This document shows positions 7,797 to 15,608 of a stretch of 29,308 nucleotides of DNA, piece after piece (positions within the stretch are counted from its first letter, which is position 1; each line of letters opens with the position of its first letter). The stretch covers positions 1-29,308 of the forward strand of contig JAJRYP010000028.1 of NCBI GenBank assembly GCA_024275695.1, read 5' to 3'. The translations under genes were made by a program, and so were the position numbers. The DNA is from Patescibacteria group bacterium (lineage in GTDB: Bacteria; Patescibacteriota; Gracilibacteria; UBA1369; PNNO01). The notes below the pieces were generated by a model, which was not told where the DNA came from, ran no database searches, and worked only from the letters and a program-made list of their open reading frames with translations.

Positions 7797-8662
7797 GAAA
7801 GCGTCTGTCTAATAGTAAAAGGCAGTTCCAAAGCAATATCAGTCGCACTAAAGCAGTAATCTTTTTGTTTATGTAAAAAATCACCCGTGTAACCTAGAAG
7901 ATATGCGGCAATCTGGCACGCTTCGAAAGGGTCGGTTTTCTGAGCAATCATTGAGGCAATTACACCGGCAAGAACATCTCCGCTTCCTCCAACTGTCAAT
8001 CCGGCGTTTCCTGTTTTATTGAACTTTATATCTCCTTTTGATGAAGCAATGATATCAACGGGACTTTTAAGCAGAATATTGATTTTCATTTCGGTTGCAA
8101 TTGTTCTGACAAACTTTACAACTTCTTCCATGCTTTGTTTTTCTTTGATCTCACGACTGGTTAAATTCTCAAATTCATTTTTATGAGGACAAACAACTAT
8201 TGGTTGCGATAAAGGCACTTCTTTAACCAGTTTCAGCACATTAATTGCTGTTGAATCCAAAACGGTCGGAGTTTGAGGTCCTTCAATAAGCTCCAAAATA
8301 GCGCGAACGGTAACTTCGCGATCATGCACCCCGGGACCAATCAAAACGCTATCACACTTTGTTGAGAATTCCAGGATTTCACGAACACCGGTATGAGTTA
8401 AATACTGCCCGGGGAATTTTTTAACAATAAAATCCGGATACAAACTCCGAGTTACATCAAAGTTCGACTCCGGCACAAAAAGATAAACAAGATCGGCTCC
8501 GCTATACAAAGCACCGAGCGCGCTCAACAAAGGAGCACCGTAATATTCAATACTTCCACCAACTATAAGCACTTTTCCGTTTTGTCCTTTGTGTGAATCC
8601 TCAGAACGTCCGGGAAAAATCTTTCGTATTTGACTGCGCTTTATCGCAGAATGAGATCTCAT
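7793..8662 (-). CDS. nnrD: ADP/ATP-dependent (S)-NAD(P)H-hydrate dehydratase NnrD
   Basis: NnrD repairs hydrated NADH and NADPH by nucleotide-dependent dehydration. The 289-aa ribokinase-fold protein corresponds to the C-terminal (YjeF-C/CARKD) domain alone. Visible segments are HKGQNGKVLIVGGS, YGAPLLSALGALYSGADLVYL, the SVLIGPGVHD loop, PTVLDSTAINVL, VVCPHKNEFENLT, and NAGLTVGGSGDVLAGVIASMIAQ with the catalytic Asp in GSGD. The NnrE epimerase domain often fused in other bacteria is absent, and no separate copy lies in the window. The gene overlaps ispDF by four bases and lies about 98 nt downstream of eno. Confidence 0.9.
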   Translation of the reverse strand: MRSHSAIKRSQIRKIFPGRSEDSHKGQNGKVLIVGGSIEYYGAPLLSALGALYSGADLVYLFVPESNFDVTRSLYPDFIVKKFPGQYLTHTGVREILEFSTKCDSVLIGPGVHDREVTVRAILELIEGPQTPTVLDSTAINVLKLVKEVPLSQPIVVCPHKNEFENLTSREIKEKQSMEEVVKFVRTIATEMKINILLKSPVDIIASSKGDIKFNKTGNAGLTVGGSGDVLAGVIASMIAQKTDPFEACQIAAYLLGYTGDFLHKQKDYCFSATDIALELPFTIRQTLS

Positions 8663-8724
8663 AGAAAAGCCTTCAAAAATCGAATGCCATTATACGTAAA
8701 TATGTTGCGTTTGACAACTTCGAT

Positions 8725-8772
8725 TTACCGAGTAACTGCCACTTACTTAGTAACCTTAACTTACCGAGTAAC
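8725..8772 (-). repeat. 18-bp tandem repeat spanning the enolase stop codon
   Basis: Three units with an exact 18-bp period start at 8725, 8743 and 8761 on the + strand. Read on the - strand, each unit carries GTTACTCGGTAA or the variant GTTACTAAGTAA. The first unit encodes the last residues of enolase (Val-Thr-Arg) and its TAA stop. The two downstream units repeat Val-Thr-Arg/Lys followed by another in-frame TAA. The array therefore gives three in-frame stop codons spaced 18 nt apart. Confidence 0.85.
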
Positions 8773-10053
8773 ATTCGTAAAAACATCCATCCCTTTATAC
8801 ATCGCTTTCTCACCGAGTCGCTCTTCAATCCTCAAAAGTTGATTGTATTTGCAAATCCTGTCTGTTCTGCATAAAGATCCTGTTTTAATCTGTCCGGTCT
8901 CCATCGCGACAACAAAGTCGGAAATTGTGGTATCTTCCGTTTCCCCGCTTCTGTGAGAAACAACGCTTGTCCATCCGGCTTCTTGGGCCATCTTTATCGC
9001 ATCAATAGTTTCGGTTAAAGTCCCGATTTGATTTAATTTAATAAGAATCGAATTCGCCGCTTTTTTATCAATCCCCTTTTGTAATCTTGTCACATTGGTT
9101 ACAAGAAGGTCGTCTCCCACAATCTGTATTTTGTCGCCCATCCTTTCATGAAATTTTACCCATCCGTCCCAGTCGTCCTCATGATGACCGTCCTCAATGG
9201 AAATGAGAGGAAATTTGTCTAATAGAGAAGCATAATAATCAACCATGTCTTCACCGGTAAGTTCGCTTTGCTCACCCCCAACTTTAATTATATACCGTCC
9301 TTTATCTTTATCGTAAAATTCGCTGGCGGCGGCATCAATTGCCAACATTACGTTTTCTCCGGCCTTATATCCCGCTTTATCAATTGCTTCCATTATCAAT
9401 TTAAACGCCTCTTCATTGTTTGGAAGATTTGGCGCGAAACCACCTTCGTCTCCTACTCCCGTTCCAAGCTTATTGGCTTTTAAAATCTTTTTTAAATGAT
9501 GAAAAATTTCCGATCCCGTTTGAAGTGCCTTCGCAAATGACGAAGCACCAACAGGCATAATCATAAACTCTTGAATGTCCAGACCGCTATCCGCGTGCGC
9601 TCCTCCATTCATAATATTCATCATTGGCACCGGAAGCAGGCCGGCTTGAGGATTCAAATATTCATACAAATATAGGCCTTTTTCTTTCGCAGCCAGATGC
9701 GCACATGCAAGAGAAACTCCCAAAATCGCGTTTGCACCCAGTCGTCCTTTATTTTCAGTTCCATCAAGTTCGATCAGTTTTTTATCAAGTCCGTTCTGAT
9801 CAAAAATATCGTGACCCATCACAGCATCTTTAATCTCAGAGTTTACATTTCCGACCGCTTTTGTAACACCCTTCCCGAGATAAACCGATTTGTCTCCATC
9901 TCGCAGTTCAACGGCTTCGTGAATTCCGGTAGATGCTCCACTTGGAACAATTGCACGCGCCATATTGTTTTCACTGTAAATTTCAACTTCAACAGTAGGG
10001 TTTCCACGTGAGTCAAGAACCTGACGTGCGTGTACATTAGTTATTGTTGCCAT
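8761..10053 (-). CDS. eno: Enolase
   Basis: Enolase converts 2-phosphoglycerate to phosphoenolpyruvate in glycolysis. The 430-aa product has the family's usual length. It shows the N-terminal HARQVLDSRGNPTVEVE and the substrate-loop Ser-rich segment IVPSGASTGIHEAVELRD. The metal-binding Asp/Glu sites are visible in LAIDAAASEFYD, ISIEDGHHEDD and VGDDLLVTN. The signature ILIKLNQIGTLTETIDAI carries the catalytic Lys, followed by VVSHRSGETEDTTISD. The ATG at 10053 gives the standard N-terminus. It is the first gene of a minus-strand group with nnrD, ispDF and ispE. Its last codons are part of an 18-bp tandem repeat. Confidence 0.97.
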   Translation of the reverse strand: MATITNVHARQVLDSRGNPTVEVEIYSENNMARAIVPSGASTGIHEAVELRDGDKSVYLGKGVTKAVGNVNSEIKDAVMGHDIFDQNGLDKKLIELDGTENKGRLGANAILGVSLACAHLAAKEKGLYLYEYLNPQAGLLPVPMMNIMNGGAHADSGLDIQEFMIMPVGASSFAKALQTGSEIFHHLKKILKANKLGTGVGDEGGFAPNLPNNEEAFKLIMEAIDKAGYKAGENVMLAIDAAASEFYDKDKGRYIIKVGGEQSELTGEDMVDYYASLLDKFPLISIEDGHHEDDWDGWVKFHERMGDKIQIVGDDLLVTNVTRLQKGIDKKAANSILIKLNQIGTLTETIDAIKMAQEAGWTSVVSHRSGETEDTTISDFVVAMETGQIKTGSLCRTDRICKYNQLLRIEERLGEKAMYKGMDVFTNVTR

Positions 10054-10114
10054 TTGTCAATGATTAATAAATGATAGAAATTTTATAAAAACCGCACATA
10101 AATTACATCATTTA

Positions 10115-10195
10115 GAGACGAGCTTCAAGCGAGTCTCTCGCGAGCGAACTCCTATCGCAAGCATGTCGCGAGCGTATCGTTAGCGGAGCGAACTC
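10115..10195. repeat. GC-rich intergenic repeat/hairpin block upstream of eno
   Basis: This short GC-rich island lies between divergent eno and the MBL-fold gene. GAGAC at 10115 pairs with GTCTC at 10133, with further pairing inside. TCGCGAGCG occurs at 10138 and 10166, and GAGCGAACTC at 10142 and 10186. The GCGAACTC ending recurs, in reverse complement, in the repeats at 27304 and 28008, suggesting one loose family of intergenic elements. No protein is encoded here. Confidence 0.55.
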
Positions 10196-10266
10196 ATTTT
10201 TGCCTTTCATAGCAAAATCCAGTACAATTCTCCTGACCAAAATCTAAACTTAACCTTTACTTAAAA

Positions 10267-10893
10267 ATGGAAATTACGTGGCACGGAAAACTTTGCTTCA
10301 CTTTAAAAGGAAAAAATACCACAATTGTTATTGATCCATATGCGGATGATGAACACAAGCTTAAAGAAGTTAAAGCTGATTCGGTCCTGCTTACAAACAA
10401 TTACGATGAAGATAAAAAATTGATTTCGGGAGCGGAAAAAGCAATGATGATTAATATTCCCGGAGAATATGAAATTAAGGGAGCGGCAATTGTTGCAATT
10501 CCGGCCTACACAAAAGATAAAGAAGAGGGGAATACGGCAAAAGGAAGGATAGTTATTTTTAGTTTGATGATTGACGATATTAGAATTTGTCATCTTGGCA
10601 TGCTTGGCGAAGATCTGAATGATGAAATAATATCGAAAATCGGAGATGTTGATGTGCTATTTGTTTCCGCGGCCGGAAAGGGATCTCTTGAAGCGAAAAA
10701 AATACATCAGGTTATTGAAGAACTTGAACCCAGAGTGATTGTTCCAATGAATTATTCGGATAATGAAATCGAACCTATGTTAAAAGAAATGGGGATTGCG
10801 GAACCGCGACGTGAAGATAATTTAAAAATCAATTCAAGATCGGAGCTTCCCGATGATAAAACCGATATGATTTTACTAAACGTGTCCCCATAG
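10267..10893 (+). CDS. MBL-fold protein (COG2220-like) with lost metal ligands
   Basis: The 208-aa product aligns along its whole length with the small Zn-dependent MBL-fold hydrolases common in Patescibacteria. Shared features are ITWHGKLCFTLKGKNTTIVIDPY, NIPGEYEIKGAAI, ICHLGMLGE, IGDVDVLFV and EPRVIVPMNY. The metal ligands are nevertheless missing. Where the family has a THDHYDH-type motif this protein has TNNYDED; CHLGD is CHLGM; PMHY is PMNY. It is therefore probably not a metallohydrolase and may be a structural or regulatory paralogue (inference). The reading frame is intact and the codon use resembles its neighbours, arguing against recent decay. Its final codons (Val-Ser-Pro-stop) are the 5' acceptor strand of the following tRNA-Arg, so the two genes overlap by ten bases. 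Confidence 0.85.
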   Translation: MEITWHGKLCFTLKGKNTTIVIDPYADDEHKLKEVKADSVLLTNNYDEDKKLISGAEKAMMINIPGEYEIKGAAIVAIPAYTKDKEEGNTAKGRIVIFSLMIDDIRICHLGMLGEDLNDEIISKIGDVDVLFVSAAGKGSLEAKKIHQVIEELEPRVIVPMNYSDNEIEPMLKEMGIAEPRREDNLKINSRSELPDDKTDMILLNVSP

Positions 10894-10958
10894 TTTAACG
10901 GATAGAACAAGGGCCTCCTAAGCTCTAGATGCAGGTTCAATTCCTGCTGGGGACACCA
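10884..10958 (+). tRNA. tRNA-Arg (anticodon CCT)
   Basis: A complete cloverleaf can be drawn. The acceptor stem is GTCCCCA with TGGGGAC. The D arm is GTTT/GAAC with an AACGGATA loop. The anticodon stem is AGGGC/GCTCT (one G-U) with loop CTCCTAA, giving anticodon CCT for AGG codons. A four-base variable loop and the T arm GCAGG-TTCAATT-CCTGC follow. The discriminator A and an encoded CCA follow at 10955-10958. Its first ten bases are shared with the 3' end of the MBL-fold gene. A sigma70-like promoter for the next gene begins about 37 bases downstream. Confidence 0.95.
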
Positions 10959-10994
10959 TGGTTCTCGCTTTTCCATAAATTTACATATTACCTC

Positions 10995-11022
10995 TTGACA
11001 GTTGTTTGATTTAAGGTATTAT
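10995..11022 (+). promoter_or_regulatory. Sigma70-type promoter of the 860-aa membrane protein gene
   Basis: A perfect -35 box TTGACA at 10995-11000 is followed after 16 nt by TATTAT at 11017-11022. Transcription would start near 11029, about 20 nt before the ATG at 11050. The position of this promoter excludes the longer in-frame start at 11002. Confidence 0.75.
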
Positions 11023-11049
11023 ATTGCCTTAAGTATAAATTTTGTATTT

Positions 11050-13632
11050 ATGACTGGAAGAAAACGTTTGGATACAGAACAAGAATTACATTTTATCGAG
11101 CAGGATATTAATTATAAAAGAGCCGCCGATAGAGTGATTGACTGTCTGGACAATGTTGAATTTGATCTGTTTCTTCATGATCCGGCTTATAGAAAATCAA
11201 AATTTAAATCTGTCAGAAATGATATTGTGCAAAAGTTGATTAATTCCGAAGAAATTAGACGAATTTTTTCTTTTCCGGATGAATGGAGTGAAGATGGTGA
11301 TTCTGGAGAAGCATCTCGTCAATTAAGAGATTTTGTTGAATTAACAATTAACGCTGAATTGGAAGTCGCATTAAGACGTAAAGAGCCTTTGGTAGAAGAA
11401 TGTATAGAAGAGAAAATAAGAAAGTATTTAAAAAAACAAGTGCCTGAATGGAAATATGTCATTCAGCAAAGAAATGCGGAATTCCTTTCTCCGGCAAGCA
11501 GAAAAATCATTGAAACTTTAATTGCAAACGCAATAGATGTTGAAGCCTTTCAAGAGGTATTGTTTGATGATTTAAAAGAACGTACTTCAATGGATCTTTT
11601 TGGTTATTTTCTGAGACGATTTGATGTTGATAAAGCCGGTGAAAGAGTTCAAAAGTACATGGCTGAAATTCTGAAAATCGATTTGAAATTTGAAGTTGAT
11701 TTTATTTTAAATGAGGTTGAAAAGGGTAGGGCGGAATTGGAAGACGATGTTGATTCGGGAGAAATTATAAATTCCCGCGCTGCGGAAGTGGAGATGAATT
11801 CTTCCGAAGAATTACCGAAAGTTGTTTTATCTTTTCCTCTGGAAGATAAAGGAGAAAGTCGGTCCAGAGTCGTGCCTGAATTACCACTTTCTTTGGTGGA
11901 GAGGATTTCCGATCTTGTTGTAGTAGGCGATGCCGGAAGCCATTCAACATCCGTAACGGTATCTAAAAAGCATGATTTGAATCCGGATCTTGTTGTAGAA
12001 CCTGAGCCCGAACCTGAACCGGCGATTGTTGCCGTAGAAGAATTTGAGACTCGGGAAGCCGAAACAACACCGGATGAAGTAAAAAAGGCGGTACGAAATC
12101 GTCCGATTCTAAGAACAATAGTGATCGGATCAATTGCGGCTCTAATTCTTGTTGGAGGGACATGTCTTTTATTAAAGCCGAAGAAATCCGGAAATAGTAA
12201 GAGTAAAGATAAAATTGCGAAAAACGATAAGATGAAAGATCAATCGACAAAAGCAATGAAGGCCGTTTCGGAAACGGTTCCCAAAGAAGTAAAACGTGCG
12301 GATGCTGCTGTTGCCGCGATGAATCATACGTTATCGCGAAAACATGTGCAGAGTGCAACTGACGCATCAATTCCTTCACCAATGAAAGTTGCAGCTTCGG
12401 TGGATCATAAAATTCCAAAAAAAAGAACTGTTATTAAGGCTCCGCGAGTTCCGCGAGTACAGTCCGACCCTAATTTAAAAAGAATTGATGTGACCAGTGT
12501 GAACGACTTACCCGCCAATTATTCCGAACGTTTTAAAAGTTTATTTTTGGGGCAACCAATAGATCTAAACGGTATGCCTTTGTCCGAATATATTGAGAGA
12601 GCTATTCGGGAGTCTTGCACGCCAAAACAGTGGAAGCAATATCTTAAAGGGATTGGAAGAGATTTAAGATATGCATATGTCCTTGGGAATCAACTTGAAA
12701 AAGAAAAAGACAGCAAGAGATCAAAATGGTATCACGAAAAGTTTAAAAAGAAACAGCGCAGATGGTATGCGAGAGGGAAGAAACTTGAAAGAGAGTATAA
12801 TTATTTGCTTAAAAAACAAAGTTCGGGAAAGAAGATGAGCTCATGGCAGAAAAAGAGACTCAAAAAATTGAATGAAATGTTAGAATTATACAGTGAATTT
12901 TATGCGGGACTTGCCCATAAAAAACTTATGGACAAAGGCATTAATGTTGATGCGGTTCCACCCGGAACAAGCGTGTATTTTTCAAAAGATGGTTATGTTC
13001 CAAGCATTATTATTAAAATGGTAAAGGCTGCGGGACTTCAACTTCCCGAAGAGTTTCATACAAGTAACGATACAAATGAACTTTCCGGTGAAATTATGTT
13101 TGCGGAACAAGATTCGACTATTCCGGATACAACATCAAATTCGACAATAGAATTGGACGATACGTTCCAAGCTCAAATTAACGGCTATGAATTACAGAAA
13201 AAAGTTGATGAAAAAATAAAACAAGAGGCGATTTTAAGAGAAGAGCGAGGAAGAGTTATGGAAGCGGCAATCGATAATGTATTCATACAATTGGAGAAGA
13301 ATAGAAAAGAAGATGCGTCAATAATGGAAAAGGCCGCAGATAAAGCACTTCTGGCAGTTATGAATAATAATGCCGAACGTGAACTGAAATTGGAATCCGA
13401 AAAGGCGTTTGCGGAAAAAACCGTAGATAATATTTTAACAGGGATGGAGTCCGTTAAAGTAAGGCCGGCTCCAATGGTTGCTTCGGGAACCATTAACATG
13501 GAAACTTCTACAAATGATAATCATGTACCATTACCTGCAAGAGCGCATGTTCCGGAAAAAACGAATAGAAAAATAAAAAAATCTTTTTTCGGTAAAATAA
13601 AAAGATTTTTTAGCAGAAAAAAGGCCGCATAA
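11050..13632 (+). CDS. Large single-pass membrane protein, unknown function
   Basis: The product is 860 aa from the ATG at 11050; the in-frame start at 11002 lies inside the promoter and is rejected. Residues 1 to about 230 are charged and helical, probably cytoplasmic. An acidic, low-complexity linker follows, with PEPEPEPE near residue 318. One strong membrane segment (PILRTIVIGSIAALILVGGTCLLL) lies near 352-375. A Lys/Ser-rich linker comes next, then a helical domain with many basic residues (about 490-640). A long probable coiled coil (about 715-815) and a very basic tail (KKSFFGKIKRFFSRKKAA) close the protein. No known domain was recognised. The order suggests an anchored structural protein linking the cytoplasm to the outside, but direction and function are guesses. 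Confidence 0.85.
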   Translation: MTGRKRLDTEQELHFIEQDINYKRAADRVIDCLDNVEFDLFLHDPAYRKSKFKSVRNDIVQKLINSEEIRRIFSFPDEWSEDGDSGEASRQLRDFVELTINAELEVALRRKEPLVEECIEEKIRKYLKKQVPEWKYVIQQRNAEFLSPASRKIIETLIANAIDVEAFQEVLFDDLKERTSMDLFGYFLRRFDVDKAGERVQKYMAEILKIDLKFEVDFILNEVEKGRAELEDDVDSGEIINSRAAEVEMNSSEELPKVVLSFPLEDKGESRSRVVPELPLSLVERISDLVVVGDAGSHSTSVTVSKKHDLNPDLVVEPEPEPEPAIVAVEEFETREAETTPDEVKKAVRNRPILRTIVIGSIAALILVGGTCLLLKPKKSGNSKSKDKIAKNDKMKDQSTKAMKAVSETVPKEVKRADAAVAAMNHTLSRKHVQSATDASIPSPMKVAASVDHKIPKKRTVIKAPRVPRVQSDPNLKRIDVTSVNDLPANYSERFKSLFLGQPIDLNGMPLSEYIERAIRESCTPKQWKQYLKGIGRDLRYAYVLGNQLEKEKDSKRSKWYHEKFKKKQRRWYARGKKLEREYNYLLKKQSSGKKMSSWQKKRLKKLNEMLELYSEFYAGLAHKKLMDKGINVDAVPPGTSVYFSKDGYVPSIIIKMVKAAGLQLPEEFHTSNDTNELSGEIMFAEQDSTIPDTTSNSTIELDDTFQAQINGYELQKKVDEKIKQEAILREERGRVMEAAIDNVFIQLEKNRKEDASIMEKAADKALLAVMNNNAERELKLESEKAFAEKTVDNILTGMESVKVRPAPMVASGTINMETSTNDNHVPLPARAHVPEKTNRKIKKSFFGKIKRFFSRKKAA

Positions 13633-13639
13633 AATAAAG

Positions 13640-13955
13640 CTAAAAAGACCCAGGTTTTAGGAGAGGTTTTTTGAGGAACGGTATTGAAATAGGTCAAAAG
13701 GGAAGTTAAGTTTTTGACGAAGACGAAAAATTGATACCGTTTGTTTTGTATTTAAGCGCCGTTGACACATTTGAAAAAGTGAAAGGTTTAAATGCGAGTT
13801 TTCGGCTTGAATCAAGGCGGTTTTTTGCATTCGTCCTCCAGGGAGGAGGCTGTTTTAGTAAAAGTTCGTCTATAACACATCTCGCATGTAAAAAAACATA
13901 AAACCCTTCCCTAAAGCGAATTACGCCGTTTTTCCGGGTATCGCCCGGCTGAAAC
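13640..13955. repeat. Copy A of a roughly 320-bp interspersed repeat
   Basis: This stretch and 16065-16383 are diverged copies in the same orientation. Both open with CTAAAAAGACCC, share a TTTTGACGAAGAC core (13712 here) and a GTTCGTCTATAAC block, and end with a small GC hairpin (here CCGGG-TATCG-CCCGG, about 13935-13949). An 84-nt segment around the core is about 83% identical between copies. The right-hand terminal inverted repeat seen in copy B is not recognisable here. It fills the first half of the 617-bp gap between the membrane protein gene and miaB. Confidence 0.75.
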
Positions 13956-13956
13956 G

Positions 13957-13985
13957 TTGACATCCGTATTGCAATATGGTATCAT
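13957..13985 (+). promoter_or_regulatory. Sigma70-type promoter upstream of the miaB leader
   Basis: TTGACA at 13957-13962 is separated by 17 nt from TATCAT at 13980-13985. The predicted start is near 13992, leaving about 258 nt of leader before miaB. It lies just after the end of repeat copy A. Confidence 0.65.
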
Positions 13986-13991
13986 TATAAC

Positions 13992-14198
13992 GTGATGATA
14001 ATCTAACTTGTTAGGTTTGATTCACACCCATTGACTGGCTCTTTCCGACCTTCGGGAAAGAAAGAGAGAGTCACTCCCCTTTGACACTTTGGATAGTTCG
14101 CTATCTAAAGTGCTCAACCCCTCTTAGCGGGTTTGGGGCCTTGCGATGTAATAATCTATGGGCCTTGGGCCCGCTTTCCCTTTATGGAAGATTTTTTT
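13992..14198 (+). ncRNA. Candidate structured RNA / miaB leader with serial hairpins
   Basis: Downstream of the promoter is a run of hairpins unlike the surrounding AT-rich DNA. CTAAC-TT-GTTAG is at 14003-14014. A GACT...AGTC-closed, CTCTTTC/GAAAGAG-type stem is at 14033-14072. A 12-bp stem closed by a TTCG tetraloop is at 14085-14112. AACCC/GGGTT is at 14116-14133, and GGGCC-TTG-GGCCC at 14160-14172. A weak TTTCC/GGAAG stem followed by seven T (14192-14198) may be a terminator. The RNA could be a free small RNA or a regulatory leader of miaB. It matches no riboswitch, SRP, tmRNA or RNase P consensus that I recognise. Confidence 0.5.
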
Positions 14199-14249
14199 GC
14201 ATTATGGCAACGATTCTGATATTTTTTAAACTCCTAAAAGTATTAATTT

Positions 14250-15608
14250 ATGTCGCGTTCGTATTACATTCAAACTCTCGGATGCCAGATGAATTATTCG
14301 GATTCGGAAAGAATAGATACTGTTTTGCAACATCTTGGTCTTACAAAGACCGACGAAATGAATAATGCGGATTTAATTTTATTTAATACGTGCTCAATTC
14401 GTCAAAAAGGAGAAGATCGCGTACTTGGCCAAATGAGAAAAATTACTCAAATGAGGCGCGTGAGACCTAATCTTTTGGTTGCAATTACAGGATGCATGGT
14501 GCGTAAAACCGCTACCAAACTTTTTAGCGAGCCGGATAGTTTATTAAGAAAAGTAGATGAACTTGATATGACATTCAGAATAGAGGATTTGCCGCAAGTT
14601 CCTTCGATGCTTAGTGAACTTTGGCCGGATTATTCATTTCCGGAAATCATCGAAGCGAATCTGAAAAATTATTTTAATATTAATCCACTTTATACAAGTC
14701 GATTTCAGGCATTTGTTCCAATTGGGACAGGATGTGATAATTTTTGTACATATTGCATTGTGCCATATAGTCGTAAACGTGAAAAAAGCAGAGAAATGGA
14801 CAAAATTTTTGAAGAATGTAGAAGGCTTGTTGATAACGGATGCGTTGAAATCACGCTTCTTGGTCAAAATGTGAACTCGTACGGATTAAGCAACCTGGAT
14901 AACAAAACAGATGAATTTAAGGGCATGCGTCAGCCTTTTATAAAACTTCTTGAGCATGTGGATTCATTAAAAAAGTATGGACTTCAACGTCTGAGATTTA
15001 CTTCCAATCATCCAAAAGATTTATCGGACGAGTTAATCGATGCAATGGCTCGTCTTGACACATTAATGCCTTACCTTCACCTTCCGATTCAGTCCGGAAA
15101 CGACGAAATCTTAAAAAGAATGAATCGTAATTATACGGTCGATTCATATAGAGAATTGATTAAGAAACTTCGTAAAACAATTCCGGGAATTTCTATCTCT
15201 ACGGATATTATTGTTGGATTTTGCGGTGAAACAGAGGAGCAATTTATGGATACCTATCGTTTATTTGAAGAGATAAAATGGGATATGGCTTATCACGCGC
15301 AATATTCCACGCGCAAAGGAACATTTGCGGATCAGAATCTCGAAGACGACATTCCTAAAGAAGTAAAAAAAGATCGCTGGCACAGATTGAACGAGCTACT
15401 TAAAAGCACATCTCATGAAAAAAACAGAGAATTTGAAGGACGTGAAGTGGAGGTTCTTGTTGAAAAATTTACAAAAGGTCGATGCGAAGGCAGGAGCGAG
15501 CATTCAAAAATAGTTGTCTTTAATTCGAATGAGGATTTGACGGGCCAATTGGTAAATCTGCAAGTAAAGAAAGGTAGAGAATGGCTTCTGGAGGGGTGTC
15601 TAACATAA
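14250..15608 (+). CDS. miaB: tRNA-2-methylthio-N6-dimethylallyladenosine synthase MiaB
   Basis: MiaB is a radical SAM methylthiotransferase that adds a methylthio group to i6A37 of tRNAs reading UNN codons. The 452-aa protein has all three domains. The N-terminal UPF0004 domain carries TLGCQMNYSDSERI, NTCSIRQKGE and TGCMV, with the auxiliary-cluster Cys residues. The radical SAM core carries GCDNFCTYCIVPYSRKREKSR (CxxxCxxC, about residues 165-172), LLGQNVNSYG, FTSNHPKD, LHLPIQSGND and STDIIVGFCGET. A C-terminal TRAM domain (about 390-450) completes it. The start is the ATG at 14250 giving the canonical QTLGCQMN N-terminus. The last 89 bp overlap a small gene on the other strand. Its substrate modification by MiaA cannot be checked here. 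Confidence 0.96.
   Translation: MSRSYYIQTLGCQMNYSDSERIDTVLQHLGLTKTDEMNNADLILFNTCSIRQKGEDRVLGQMRKITQMRRVRPNLLVAITGCMVRKTATKLFSEPDSLLRKVDELDMTFRIEDLPQVPSMLSELWPDYSFPEIIEANLKNYFNINPLYTSRFQAFVPIGTGCDNFCTYCIVPYSRKREKSREMDKIFEECRRLVDNGCVEITLLGQNVNSYGLSNLDNKTDEFKGMRQPFIKLLEHVDSLKKYGLQRLRFTSNHPKDLSDELIDAMARLDTLMPYLHLPIQSGNDEILKRMNRNYTVDSYRELIKKLRKTIPGISISTDIIVGFCGETEEQFMDTYRLFEEIKWDMAYHAQYSTRKGTFADQNLEDDIPKEVKKDRWHRLNELLKSTSHEKNREFEGREVEVLVEKFTKGRCEGRSEHSKIVVFNSNEDLTGQLVNLQVKKGREWLLEGCLT

Noticed and set aside
14081..14365. A 94-codon + strand ORF overlapping the start of miaB
   Set aside because: It runs through the hairpin leader and then out of frame into miaB; its peptide has no protein-like pattern beyond the miaB shadow.
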